Positions 7,510-16,591 of a stretch of 64,000 nucleotides of DNA are shown here, piece after piece. The position numbers were made by a program, and so were the translations under genes. Location of the stretch: positions 1-64,000 of the forward strand of contig CAUUHV010000003.1 of NCBI GenBank assembly GCA_963545085.1, written 5' to 3'. This DNA is from Catonella sp963545085 (GTDB taxonomy: Bacteria; Bacillota; Clostridia; Lachnospirales; Lachnospiraceae). Every line of letters starts with the position of its first letter. Position 1 is the stretch's first letter. The notes beneath the pieces are model-generated. The model saw only the letters and a list, made by a program, of their open reading frames with translations, was not told where the DNA came from and searched no databases.

Positions 7510-9453
7510 TCAAAAATCTCCTCTTAAAAACTTGACAAGATTTCCTGCAGACAAAGGTTGTGAGAAATAATAACCCTGAAGGTAGTTAAAGCCTAAATAA
7601 GTAGCGTAATTATTCGCCTCGACACTTTCGATATGCTCCGCTTTTATTTTAAGACCGAAATCTCTTAAAAACTCCAGCGTACATTTTACAAGATTATCCG
7701 CGACACGGGAAGTAAGCGCGGCTTCCGTAAGCCTTCTGTCTATAGTAACGGCATATAACGGCATACGTATTAAGGAGGATGCGTTTGTATAACCGTTTCC
7801 GTAATTTTCCAGTATAAATCTGAAGCCCGCCTCGGTCATATCCTTCATATTCTGAACCAAACGCCCTTCGTACTTCGTTAAAGGATTTTTATCAAGCTCG
7901 AAGCAGATAAGTGAAGGGGAAATACCGTGTTTTTCAGCTAAAAGTCTGAATTTTTCAGCCTCGTTATTCTGTAAAAGTATCGAAACCGGTATGACTATTT
8001 CCACAGTATTTATTCCAAGCTCGACAAATCGGTTTTCTTTTATTGTTTTAAACAGCTTGCCTAAAACATAATCTCCCAATCGGTCCGTTATACCGTGTCT
8101 GTCGGCAACGGCTATAAAACTTTTGGAATGTATCGGACCGAATTCGGTGGTGTAGAGAGTAAGCTCCGCCTTTACCGAGTCGAATTTTCCGGTTTTAGTA
8201 TTAAGCTCGGGAAGAAAGGAAATTTCAAGTCCTCCGTCCTCTCCGACTCTTTTTAGTTTTGAGAAGATAACATCATTTTTATGGGATATGTTTACATCAA
8301 GATCATTTATTGTTATGACGCTTTTTTTTGTTGTATCGGTTTCCGATACGGCGAGCTTTATAAGCTCGCTCATAACCGATTTATTGCTTGCGTCATGAGG
8401 ACAGTTGAGTACACACGTTACCGCTCCGAGGGTTATTTTATAGCCGCCGAAGGAAAACGGAGAGTTAAATCTTTCGTCAATTTTACGTAAGAGAGAATTT
8501 GTAAACTGATAATTGGCAAAATTGTTGTCAAGAGATACGGAAATGGCAAACACTCCGCTGTCTAAGCTGTATACCCTTGCAAACTTGGAAATATCCGAAA
8601 AGAACAGTCCGAGATCCACAAAAAGTATATTTATGAGCTTTTCACCCAACTCTCTTTTCCAGTCGGCAATATTTTTTACGGTTATTATCATTAACGTAAT
8701 CGGAGTATTCATAGACATGGAAACGGTGTAATTCATAAAAAACGAGTCGGCATTAGGAAGTCCCGTAACCGAATCTATAAAATCGGACGGGCTTTCAATC
8801 ATTATATATGAGAATAAAACGAGGATGGAAGCGGCAAAATTTTCCACATAGTAATTAGGGAAGAAAAATTGAAAAATACTGCCGATTATAACTATAAACG
8901 GAAGAAAATATAGGGAAATACTTTTATCGTTTCTTACATTCTTTCCATATCTGTATATGACTGTCATAATATACGCGAAATAATAAATGCCCGCCACATA
9001 CAGCGGATATAAAAAAACTCCTCTTCGGTATACTCCCGTTTCGTCCACAAAAAATACAGCCTTTGTAAACGGATTGACGGCAAGAGGAATAAGCGACGCG
9101 AGCATAGGTAAATAAATCGCGAGCTTTAACGAAAGGCTTTTTATTTCTATTCCCAAAACCGAGTATTCATATAACAGGAAAAACAGGATGCTTAAAATAT
9201 GAGCAACCTGATAAATATGTACAATAAAAGTGATTAAAAAAATTCTGTATGAGGAAGAAAGCAGATCGTATGGAGTAAGTGCTTCAATAAGAGCTTGGAG
9301 AAATCCGCATAAGGATGATATAAAAATACAAATCAGCAGTTTTTTAAATACCTTTGTATGCTCAAGGATTACAGTCTTTCTAAAAAAGAGCATGTAAAAG
9401 ACAACAATCTCTAAAATAAGAGAAGCTCCCTCAGACAAGCAACTGTTAATCAT
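7510..9453 (-). CDS. Membrane protein with degenerate GGDEF and EAL domains
   Basis: The product is 647 residues with the same plan as its downstream neighbour: about seven membrane helices (residues ~10-215), then a GGDEF-like and an EAL-like domain. The GGDEF part keeps the VTGLPNADSF start, but the signature is replaced by DSGVFA. The EAL part reads AEL in place of EAL, ENYGNGY in place of DDFGTGY and EHIE in place of EGVE, while QGYYF is kept. Loss of metal and catalytic residues means neither cyclase nor phosphodiesterase activity is expected. By family precedent it could bind c-di-GMP or regulate the adjacent EAL protein. It is first in the two-gene unit. Confidence 0.8.
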   Translation of the reverse strand: MINSCLSEGASLILEIVVFYMLFFRKTVILEHTKVFKKLLICIFISSLCGFLQALIEALTPYDLLSSSYRIFLITFIVHIYQVAHILSILFFLLYEYSVLGIEIKSLSLKLAIYLPMLASLIPLAVNPFTKAVFFVDETGVYRRGVFLYPLYVAGIYYFAYIMTVIYRYGKNVRNDKSISLYFLPFIVIIGSIFQFFFPNYYVENFAASILVLFSYIMIESPSDFIDSVTGLPNADSFFMNYTVSMSMNTPITLMIITVKNIADWKRELGEKLINILFVDLGLFFSDISKFARVYSLDSGVFAISVSLDNNFANYQFTNSLLRKIDERFNSPFSFGGYKITLGAVTCVLNCPHDASNKSVMSELIKLAVSETDTTKKSVITINDLDVNISHKNDVIFSKLKRVGEDGGLEISFLPELNTKTGKFDSVKAELTLYTTEFGPIHSKSFIAVADRHGITDRLGDYVLGKLFKTIKENRFVELGINTVEIVIPVSILLQNNEAEKFRLLAEKHGISPSLICFELDKNPLTKYEGRLVQNMKDMTEAGFRFILENYGNGYTNASSLIRMPLYAVTIDRRLTEAALTSRVADNLVKCTLEFLRDFGLKIKAEHIESVEANNYATYLGFNYLQGYYFSQPLSAGNLVKFLRGDF

Positions 9454-9658
9454 ATTTATCTCCGTATCATAATAGCCTGAATAAAAATGTTTATAGAGAA
9501 AGTAAAGCTCATTTTTTAATTATTGTAACATAAAAGAAACAATAGGACTATAGAAATTTTAGAAAAATAAATTTATTTGCCTAATTAAAGGAAATCGAAT
9601 TTTAATATTGAATAATAAAAGTATATGCGGAGTATTTCACTTTATTAAAGGAGAAGTC

Positions 9659-10684
9659 ATGGCTGAGGGAAAAAGCTTAAGAGAGATAAGGGAAGAGCTT
9701 GAACATGAGATATTAAGCGGATATGCCTGCTTTTCGGATTTATCTCTGGGAAGAGACGTAGAAGAAGAAGCGGACGAGATAAGGACGGATTTTGCAAGAG
9801 ACAGGGATAGAATACTTCACTGCAAGGCATTCAGAAGATTAAAGCATAAGACACAGGTTTTTTTAGACCCTGAAGGCGATCATTACAGGACAAGGCTTAC
9901 TCATACGCTTGAGGTTTCCCAGATAGCGAGGACTATAGCGAGAGCGTTAAGGCTTAACGAGGATCTTACGGAAGCTATAGCTCTCGGTCATGATTTAGGT
10001 CATACTCCGTTCGGTCATGCGGGAGAAAGGGCGTTAAATTCGGTTTCTCCGTACGGCTTTCACCATAATGAGCAGAGCGTGAGGGTGGTTGAGCTTTTGG
10101 AAAAACACGGGAAGGGGCTTAATCTTACTAAAGAGGTAAGGGACGGAATGAAAAATCACAGAAGCTCATGCATGCCCATGACACTTGAGGGAAAAGTTGT
10201 AAGGCTTTCCGATAAAATCGCCTATGTGAATCATGATATAGATGATGCTTTAAGGGGCGGAATAATAAAGGAGGAGGAGTTGCCGAAGGAGCCTGTCGCA
10301 ATTCTCGGAAACGATGTTTCGAAGCGTATAGGAACTATGGTGAAAGATGTTATAATAAACAGCGCGCTCACCGAAAATGATGTAATCATGTCGGACAGGG
10401 TAAGGGATGCCATGATGAAGCTTCGCTCATATCTTACAAATGAGGTATACAGCAACCCCGCGGCGAAAAGCGAGGAGGTACAGGCAAAGAAGCTTGTCAT
10501 CTATCTGTATGGACATTATATGGAAAATACGGATAAGCTTCCCTTCGATTATATGAAACTCATAAAGGAGTACGGAGAACCCGTTGAGAAAGTGGTTTGT
10601 GATTATATAGCGGGAATGTCGGATGATTTTGCAATTAAAAAGATACAGGAGATTTTTGTGCCGGCAAGATGGAGCAAGTATTGA
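9659..10684 (+). CDS. dgt: Deoxyguanosinetriphosphate triphosphohydrolase-like HD protein
   Basis: The product is 341 residues. The ATG at 9659 follows AAAGGAG; an upstream in-frame start at 9608 lacks such a site. It carries the HD-domain signature: H82 in THTLEV, H111-D112 in LGHDLGHTPFGHAGE, and a later Asp in SDKIAYVNHDIDDA. The family removes triphosphate from dNTPs and so limits dNTP pools. It is next to dnaG (12-bp gap) and rpoD, the order seen in many Clostridia, which suggests coupling to replication. The exact nucleotide preference cannot be read from sequence. Confidence 0.88.
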   Translation: MAEGKSLREIREELEHEILSGYACFSDLSLGRDVEEEADEIRTDFARDRDRILHCKAFRRLKHKTQVFLDPEGDHYRTRLTHTLEVSQIARTIARALRLNEDLTEAIALGHDLGHTPFGHAGERALNSVSPYGFHHNEQSVRVVELLEKHGKGLNLTKEVRDGMKNHRSSCMPMTLEGKVVRLSDKIAYVNHDIDDALRGGIIKEEELPKEPVAILGNDVSKRIGTMVKDVIINSALTENDVIMSDRVRDAMMKLRSYLTNEVYSNPAAKSEEVQAKKLVIYLYGHYMENTDKLPFDYMKLIKEYGEPVEKVVCDYIAGMSDDFAIKKIQEIFVPARWSKY

Positions 10685-10696
10685 AACGGAGGATAA

Positions 10697-12475
10697 ATGT
10701 TTTATTCACCTGAACTTATAGAAGAAATAAGAGAAAGAAACGATATAGTGGATGTAATATCTTCCTATGTGAGGTTAAATAAAAAAGGGGGAAATTACTG
10801 GGGGCTTTGCCCTTTTCACGGAGAAAAAACACCTTCATTCAGCGTGAACGGAGTGAAACAGACATATCACTGCTTCGGCTGCGGAGCGGGAGGAAATGTA
10901 ATCACCTTTATGATGAATTACGAAAATCTGAACTTTACCGAGAGCTTAAAGGAGCTTGCGGACAGGGCGGGAATGCGAATTGAAGCGTCGGAAGATAATG
11001 AAGCGGCAAGAAAAAAAGCGGATTTAAAGACAAAATTGCTTGAGATAAATAAAGAGGCGGCTAAGCTCTTCTATTTCAATCTGCGTGAAGAAAGAGGAAG
11101 GCAGGGACTTGATTATTTTAAAGACAGAGGACTTACCGATAAGAGCATACAGAGCTTCGGTCTCGGATTTGCGCCTAAGTATAAAGGAGTGCTTTATTCG
11201 TATCTTAAGGAAAAGGGTTATGATGACGGACTTTTAAAGCAGTCCGGGCTTTTTGTTTTTGACGAAAAGGACGGAGTGTACGATAAGTTCTGGAACAGGG
11301 TAATGTTTCCGATAATGGATATGAATAACAGGGTGATAGGCTTCGGCGGCAGAGTCATGGGTGACGGAAAGCCTAAGTACCTTAATTCGCCGGAAACTCA
11401 GATTTTTAATAAAAGGAAAAATCTGTACGGACTTAATTTTGCAAGGCACACGCGAGAAAGCTGTTTAATAGTCTGTGAGGGGTATATGGATGTGATAGCT
11501 CTCCATCAGGCGGGCTTTACAAATTCCGTGGCGACTCTGGGCACGGCGCTTACACAAGAACAGGCAGGAATAATTTCAAGATATGTAAAGACAGTAATTT
11601 TAGTATATGACAGCGACAGCGCAGGAACGAATGCGGCATTACGAGCCGTGCCTATAATGAAAACAGCGGGTATAGCAACGAAAATAGCAAGGCTTGAACC
11701 GTATAAGGATCCTGATGAGTTTATCAAAAATCTCGGACGGGAGGAATTTAAGAGTAGGCTCGACGCGGCTGTAAGCAGCTTTGATTTTGAAACGGGTACG
11801 GAGGAAAAAAAGTATGACTTGTCGGATCCGGAAGAAAAAACAAAATTTTTAAATAGCTTAGCCTTAAAGCTGTTGGATATTGAGGAGGAGCTTGAAAGAG
11901 AAAATTATATAGACGCGATTTCGGATAAATACGATATATCGCGAGAAAGTTTTTTCAGACTTGTGAATAAATTAGGAGCCGAAAAATCCATTAAGGACGA
12001 ATTTGACGATACGGAGCGAAAAATTAAAGCTACCGATAAAAAGCAAACCGGAGCGGACGGAATATTGAAATCGGAAAGACTTCTTTTATCATGGCTTACC
12101 GATAGACCTGAACTCTATCATAAAATAGAAAATATAATTTCGCCGGAAAATTTTTCCGAGGGACTGAACAGAGAGGCGGCGAGACTTCTTTTTACCGAAA
12201 TTAAAGAAAAGGGAAAAGCGAATCCGGCGGGGATTATAAGCAGATTTGAAAATGTTGAGGAACAAACGGAGGTATCCGCTCTCTTTGAGGAAAACGTATA
12301 TCCGAAGCTTAGCGAGGATGACTTTAAAAGAGCGTTTACGGAAACGGTTGTTAAAATAAAGAAAGTCGCTCTTGAAGCGGAGATGAACACGGCTACCGAG
12401 ATTGGAGATATGGTGAGATTTGCCGAAATAATTAAGGAAAGGTCGGAGATTTCCGATATCCATATAGAAGTATGA
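10697..12475 (+). CDS. dnaG: DNA primase
   Basis: The product is 592 residues, near the usual DnaG length; ATG follows GGAGG. The N-terminal CHC2 zinc motif has C38, H41, C59 and C62 (CPFHG ... HCFGCG). A TOPRIM core follows, with CEGYMDVIALHQAG near residue 260 and YDSDSAG about 45 residues later as metal-binding acidic motifs. The C-terminal ~150 residues are a helical, poorly conserved region as expected for the DnaB-interacting part. It makes RNA primers at the replication fork. It lies 12 bp after dgt and 39 bp before rpoD, the classical macromolecular synthesis arrangement without rpsU. Confidence 0.95.
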   Translation: MFYSPELIEEIRERNDIVDVISSYVRLNKKGGNYWGLCPFHGEKTPSFSVNGVKQTYHCFGCGAGGNVITFMMNYENLNFTESLKELADRAGMRIEASEDNEAARKKADLKTKLLEINKEAAKLFYFNLREERGRQGLDYFKDRGLTDKSIQSFGLGFAPKYKGVLYSYLKEKGYDDGLLKQSGLFVFDEKDGVYDKFWNRVMFPIMDMNNRVIGFGGRVMGDGKPKYLNSPETQIFNKRKNLYGLNFARHTRESCLIVCEGYMDVIALHQAGFTNSVATLGTALTQEQAGIISRYVKTVILVYDSDSAGTNAALRAVPIMKTAGIATKIARLEPYKDPDEFIKNLGREEFKSRLDAAVSSFDFETGTEEKKYDLSDPEEKTKFLNSLALKLLDIEEELERENYIDAISDKYDISRESFFRLVNKLGAEKSIKDEFDDTERKIKATDKKQTGADGILKSERLLLSWLTDRPELYHKIENIISPENFSEGLNREAARLLFTEIKEKGKANPAGIISRFENVEEQTEVSALFEENVYPKLSEDDFKRAFTETVVKIKKVALEAEMNTATEIGDMVRFAEIIKERSEISDIHIEV

Positions 12476-12514
12476 ACGCAGTCCGGGTTACCCTTTAAAT
12501 AAAAAGGAGAAGCT

Positions 12515-13627
12515 ATGGAAGAGAAAGAATTAAAGAAAAAGGCGAAAGAAATTCTTGATTTTGCGGGCACAAAGAAAAATGTACTTGAATTGCAGGAGGT
12601 TAAGGACCTTTTTGAAGGCACCGGAGCGGATGACGCGGAGATAGAAAAGGTTTGCGATTATCTTGAAAAAAACGGCGTGGATGTACTTCGAATATCGGAT
12701 ACTTTTGAGGATGTTCCGGACGATGTAATACTTGCCATTGCGGATGATGAAACGGTAGAAGAGGGGGAGGATATCAATCTCTCCATACCCGAGGGAATAA
12801 ACCTTGAGGATCCTGTCAGAATGTATCTTAAAGAAATAGGAAAGGTGCAGCTTTTAAAACCCGATGAGGAGATTGAGCTTGCAAAAAAAATGTCCGAGGG
12901 AGACGAAGAAGCAAGAAAGGCGCTTTCCGAGGCGAATTTGAGGCTTGTCGTAAGCATAGCGAAGCGGTATGTGGGAAGGGGTATGCTGTTTCTTGACCTG
13001 ATTCAGGAAGGAAATTTAGGGCTTATTAAGGCTGTGGAAAAATTTGATTACAGAAAAGGCTATAAGTTCAGTACATACGCCACATGGTGGATTAGGCAGG
13101 CAATTACGAGATCGATAGCGGATCAGGCGAGGACGATAAGAATACCTGTACACATGGTGGAAACCATAAACAAGTTAATCAGGGCGCAAAGACAGCTTAC
13201 TCAGACCCTCGGAAGGGAACCTGGACCGGAAGAGGTGGCTGCGGAGCTCGATATGCCGGTGGCAAGGGTGAGGGAGATAATGAAGATTTCACAGGAGCCG
13301 GTGTCGCTTGAAACGCCTATAGGAGAAGAGGAGGACAGTCATTTAGGAGATTTTATACAGGATGACAATGTTCCCGCTCCGGCGGAAGCCGCTACCTTCA
13401 GTCTTTTGAGGGAGCAACTGACGGAGGTGCTTGATACGCTTACGGAGAGAGAGCAGAGAGTATTAAGACTGAGGTTCGGTCTTGATGACGGAAGAAGCCG
13501 TACATTGGAAGAGGTTGGAAAGGAATTTCACGTCACAAGGGAACGCATAAGGCAAATCGAGGCGAAGGCTTTAAGAAAATTAAGACACCCGAGCAGAAGC
13601 AAAAAATTAAAGGATTATCTTGATTGA
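12515..13627 (+). CDS. rpoD: Primary RNA polymerase sigma factor (sigma-70/sigma-A)
   Basis: The product is 370 residues, a typical short Firmicute SigA, with ATG after AAAAAGGAG. A region 1.1-like acidic N-terminus precedes region 1.2 (DPVRMYLKEIGKVQLL). Region 2 has the core-binding and -10 recognition segment (DLIQEGNLGLIKAVEKFDY, then YATWWIRQAITRSI). Region 4.2 has TLEEVGKEFHVTRERIRQIE for the -35 element and ends RHPSRSKKLKDYLD, the near-invariant C-terminus. It directs housekeeping transcription and fits the TTGACA/TATAAT promoters found across the window. The stop overlaps trmK by 1 nt. Confidence 0.97.
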   Translation: MEEKELKKKAKEILDFAGTKKNVLELQEVKDLFEGTGADDAEIEKVCDYLEKNGVDVLRISDTFEDVPDDVILAIADDETVEEGEDINLSIPEGINLEDPVRMYLKEIGKVQLLKPDEEIELAKKMSEGDEEARKALSEANLRLVVSIAKRYVGRGMLFLDLIQEGNLGLIKAVEKFDYRKGYKFSTYATWWIRQAITRSIADQARTIRIPVHMVETINKLIRAQRQLTQTLGREPGPEEVAAELDMPVARVREIMKISQEPVSLETPIGEEEDSHLGDFIQDDNVPAPAEAATFSLLREQLTEVLDTLTEREQRVLRLRFGLDDGRSRTLEEVGKEFHVTRERIRQIEAKALRKLRHPSRSKKLKDYLD

Positions 13628-14376
13628 TGAAAAACGGAAAAATAACTGAAAGAATAAGGGCGATAGCGGAGCTTATCGAAAATACAGAGGTTTTAGCGGA
13701 TATAGGCTGTGATCATGCCCATATATCCATATATCTTGCGGAAACGGGCAGAGTAAAAAGAGTAATAGCATCCGATTTGAGAGAAGGTCCGTTAAACAGG
13801 GCGAAAAAAAATGTAAATGAAGCAGGGCTTTCCGATTGCTTCAGGTTTGAGCTTGCCTCCGGACTTTCCGGCTTAAACGAGGGAGAAGCCGATACCGTAC
13901 TTATTTCGGGTATGGGAGGTATTCTTATAAAAAATATTCTTTCGGAGGGAAGCGAGGCAGCGGAAAAAATAAAGTACCTTGTGCTTGAACCGCAGTCGGA
14001 CGTTTTCTTGGTAAGGGGAATGTTAAGGGAGCTCGGTTTTACAATAATCCGTGAAAAAATGGTAAAAGAGAGCGGAAAATATTATCAGATAATAAGGGCT
14101 GAGAGAACGAATACACAGGCGGAGGATAAGGATGAGGATATAAGGCGAATAGAGGACAAATTCGGTCCCGTTCTTTTGCGTGACAGAGATGAAATGCTGT
14201 ATGAATTTTTATGCCTGATCGGTTCGGACTATAAGAGGATACTTTCAAATAAGGAATTTTTAAATTCCGCTAATGAAGAAACAAAGAAAAGAATTGATTT
14301 TATAACGGCGGAGGCGAAGGATGTAAAACTTGCGCTCGAATATTTTAAAGATGGAGCTATAGGAGGTATATCGTGA
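13627..14376 (+). CDS. trmK: tRNA (adenine-22-N1)-methyltransferase
   Basis: The product is 249 residues, with ATG overlapping the rpoD stop (TGATGA). A TTG three bases upstream is a less likely start. The SAM-binding motif is ADIGCDHAHISIYLA (about residues 22-36), followed by IASDLREGPLNRAKKN. GMGGILIKNIL and LEPQSD are typical of the TrmK (YqfN) family, which methylates N1 of A22 in some tRNAs. A coiled C-terminal part follows. The place after rpoD is conserved in Firmicutes. The usual next gene, a Nif3/YqfO homologue, is absent here; a nucleoside kinase overlaps by 4 nt instead. Confidence 0.9.
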   Translation: MKNGKITERIRAIAELIENTEVLADIGCDHAHISIYLAETGRVKRVIASDLREGPLNRAKKNVNEAGLSDCFRFELASGLSGLNEGEADTVLISGMGGILIKNILSEGSEAAEKIKYLVLEPQSDVFLVRGMLRELGFTIIREKMVKESGKYYQIIRAERTNTQAEDKDEDIRRIEDKFGPVLLRDRDEMLYEFLCLIGSDYKRILSNKEFLNSANEETKKRIDFITAEAKDVKLALEYFKDGAIGGIS

Positions 14377-16028
14377 AAATAACAGCGGACGGTAAAAAAT
14401 TTGAGTTTGATTCTCCTGTAAGGCTTTCGGAGCTTGCGGAAAAAATATACGGGAAGGACAACGGAATACTTATCGCAAAGGTAAACGGTAAGCTTAAAGA
14501 AATTTTTAAGAGCGTAAAAGAGGATGCAGAAATTAAATTTTTTGACATACTTAATTCTGACGGAAGAAGCGTGTATGAAAGAGGTTTACTTTTTGTTTTT
14601 ATAAAATCCGTACATGACATATATAATGAAGAAGAGGTTGAAGCGGTGCGCTGTGAGCATTCGGTAAGAAACGGCGTATTCTGTGAAATAGACGGAAAGG
14701 CGATTATAGACGATGAATTTGTAAAGCGTGTAAAGGAGCGCATGGACGAACTTATAAGACTTAATCTTCCTTTTAAAAAGAAGCAGATGCCTACAGAGGA
14801 GGCTGTGGAAAAATTCCGTGAAAGTAGACTTAAGGACAAGGAGGATTTGTTCAAGTATCGCAGGGTTTCGGTCACAAACGTTTACAGTCTTGAGGATTAT
14901 TATGACTATTTTTACGGCTATATGCCTCAGTCTACAGGAATATTGAAAGCCTTTGACATAAAGGTGTATAACTCGGGAATAATGCTGATTCTCCCGGAAA
15001 ACGGAAAAGGCTTTGATGAGGGGAAACCTGAATGGAAACCTTCCGAGCTGCTGTTTAGTACGATGAAGGAAGCGAACTCGTGGGGGCAAAAGCTTGGAAT
15101 AAACAATGTGGGAGATTTTAATGATACGGTTTCTGCCGGAAAAACCGAGTCTTTAATTCTTGTAAATGAAGCTTTGCAGGAAAAAAAGATAGCAGCCATA
15201 GCGGAAATGATAGCAGGTAATCCGGAAAAGAGGGCGGTTATGATTTCGGGACCGTCATCTTCCGGAAAAACTACATTTTCGCATCGACTTTCCGTTCAGC
15301 TCATGGTAAACGGACTTAAACCTCATCCTATAGCTGCTGACGATTATTTTAAAAACAGGGATGAAACGCCGAGAGATGAGAACGGAGATTATGATTTCGA
15401 AGCGCTTGAAGCAATAGATGTGGAACAATTCAATAAAGATATGACGGCTTTACTTAAAGGTGAACAGGTGAATATGCCTACTTATAATTTTAAAATAGGC
15501 AAGAGGGAATATAAAGGAAAGAGCCTTAAGCTGTCAAAGAATGATATAATTATAGTGGAGGGAATACACGGGCTTAATGATAAATTTTCTTATGCTCTGC
15601 CCGCCGAAAGTAAGTTTAAAATTTATATAAGTGCGCTTACACAGCTGAATATTGACGAGCACAACAGGATACATACCACCGATTTAAGGCTTATAAGGCG
15701 AATGGTAAGAGATGCGGCAACGAGAGGAAATACCGCTGAGGATACGCTCGCAAGGTGGGCATCGGTGAGAAGGGGTGAGGAGAAGAATATTTTTACGTTT
15801 CAGGAGGAAGCGGACGCAATGTTCGATTCTTCACTTATATATGAGCTTGCAGTTCTTAAGCAGTATGCGGAGCCGCTTCTTTTCGGAATAAAAAAGGCTT
15901 CACCTTATTACGGTGAGGCAAACAGGCTTCTGAAATTTTTAAGCTATTTCCTCGGAGTACCGGGAGATGATGTGCCTAAAAATTCGCTTGTAAGAGAATT
16001 TATAGGAGGAAGCTGTTTTAATATATAA
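14373..16028 (+). CDS. TGS-domain nucleoside (uridine) kinase family protein
   Basis: The product is 551 residues from a GTG start directly behind AGGAGG, overlapping the trmK stop by 4 nt. The N-terminal ~60 residues resemble a TGS domain, followed by a threonyl-tRNA-synthetase-like second domain (GLLFVFIKSVHDIYNEEEV). The C-terminal half is a uridine-kinase/phosphoribulokinase-type P-loop ATPase: GPSSSGKTTFSHRL from residue 293, then IAADDYFKNR and IIVEGIHGLND. Long proteins with this architecture occur in Clostridia and are usually labelled nucleoside kinase. The true substrate is unclear. It closes the dgt-dnaG-rpoD-trmK cluster and is followed by a strong terminator. Confidence 0.85.
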   Translation: MKITADGKKFEFDSPVRLSELAEKIYGKDNGILIAKVNGKLKEIFKSVKEDAEIKFFDILNSDGRSVYERGLLFVFIKSVHDIYNEEEVEAVRCEHSVRNGVFCEIDGKAIIDDEFVKRVKERMDELIRLNLPFKKKQMPTEEAVEKFRESRLKDKEDLFKYRRVSVTNVYSLEDYYDYFYGYMPQSTGILKAFDIKVYNSGIMLILPENGKGFDEGKPEWKPSELLFSTMKEANSWGQKLGINNVGDFNDTVSAGKTESLILVNEALQEKKIAAIAEMIAGNPEKRAVMISGPSSSGKTTFSHRLSVQLMVNGLKPHPIAADDYFKNRDETPRDENGDYDFEALEAIDVEQFNKDMTALLKGEQVNMPTYNFKIGKREYKGKSLKLSKNDIIIVEGIHGLNDKFSYALPAESKFKIYISALTQLNIDEHNRIHTTDLRLIRRMVRDAATRGNTAEDTLARWASVRRGEEKNIFTFQEEADAMFDSSLIYELAVLKQYAEPLLFGIKKASPYYGEANRLLKFLSYFLGVPGDDVPKNSLVREFIGGSCFNI

Positions 16029-16050
16029 CTTAGGTTATTCATCAAATATC

Positions 16051-16097
16051 AAAAAAACGCATAACAAAGCCAAAGGCTTAAAGATATGCGTTTTTTT
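16051..16097 (+). terminator. Rho-independent terminator after the nucleoside kinase
   Basis: AAAAAAACGCAT pairs with ATGCGTTTTTTT around a small inner hairpin (AAGCC/GGCTT). The long T-run fits termination of the plus-strand cluster. The symmetry could also stop transcripts arriving from rnpB on the minus strand. Confidence 0.85.
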
Positions 16098-16147
16098 GAT
16101 TCGGTAATAAGTAACCGTAGTCACGGACAGGAACTTACAAAACGTAA

Positions 16148-16173
16148 GTTGTCGCTAAAAATAACGCGACAAC
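16148..16173. terminator. Hairpin downstream of rnpB
   Basis: GTTGTCGC (16148-16155) and GCGACAAC (16166-16173) form a perfect 8-bp stem with a 10-nt A/T-rich loop. It lies about 20 nt beyond the 3' end of the RNase P RNA. It lacks a clear T-tract, so its role in ending or processing rnpB is a guess. Confidence 0.35.
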
Positions 16174-16194
16174 CTCTAAAAATGTCTGAAATTA

Positions 16195-16530
16195 TATGAG
16201 AAGCACTATAAGCCGGGTTCTGTATCGGATGATCATCTATCTGGGATTTGCGTTACCGCAAACCTCTATCGACCCACCTAAGAGCACGACGGGCAGCCGT
16301 ATAGCTCTATGTTCGGTCTTTCTTCGGATGGGGTTTACACTGACCGCTTCCGTTACCGAAAGCGCGGTGGTCTCTTACACCGCCTTTTCACCCTTATCAG
16401 GGAAAAGCCCTGACGGTAATTTTCTGTTGCACTTTCCTTAGAGTCGCCTCCACCGGACGTTATCCGGCATCCTGCCCTGTGAAGCCCGGACTTTCCTCAC
16501 CTTTCGGCGCGACCATCTGTGCTTCTCACA
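16195..16530 (-). ncRNA. rnpB: RNase P RNA (bacterial class A)
   Basis: Read on the minus strand, it has the conserved P4/J hallmark GAGGAAAGUCCGGGCU near the 5' end and AGAACCCGGCUUAUA near the 3' end. These ends are joined by the P1 helix UGAGAAGCAC (16519-16528) with GUGCUUCUCA (16197-16206). Internal GGUGAAAAGG and GUAAACCCCAUC segments are also typical. The RNA is the catalytic subunit that removes 5' leaders from pre-tRNA. Length is about 335 nt. Ends are inferred from P1 and from the promoter at 16537-16565. Confidence 0.95.
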
Positions 16531-16536
16531 GACGGT

Positions 16537-16565
16537 AGTCTAACACTGAAAAAGATTTTAGGCAA
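16537..16565 (-). promoter_or_regulatory. Promoter of rnpB
   Basis: On the minus strand TTGCCT (16560-16565), a 17-bp spacer and TAGACT (16537-16542) put the start about 7 nt downstream, near 16530. That matches the 5' side of the P1 helix. Confidence 0.65.
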
Positions 16566-16591
16566 GTAAAATTAATGTGAAATTGCTGCTA

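Noticed and set aside
16196..16441. 81-codon open frame on the plus strand
   Set aside because: It lies inside the RNase P RNA gene on the opposite strand and has no ribosome site.
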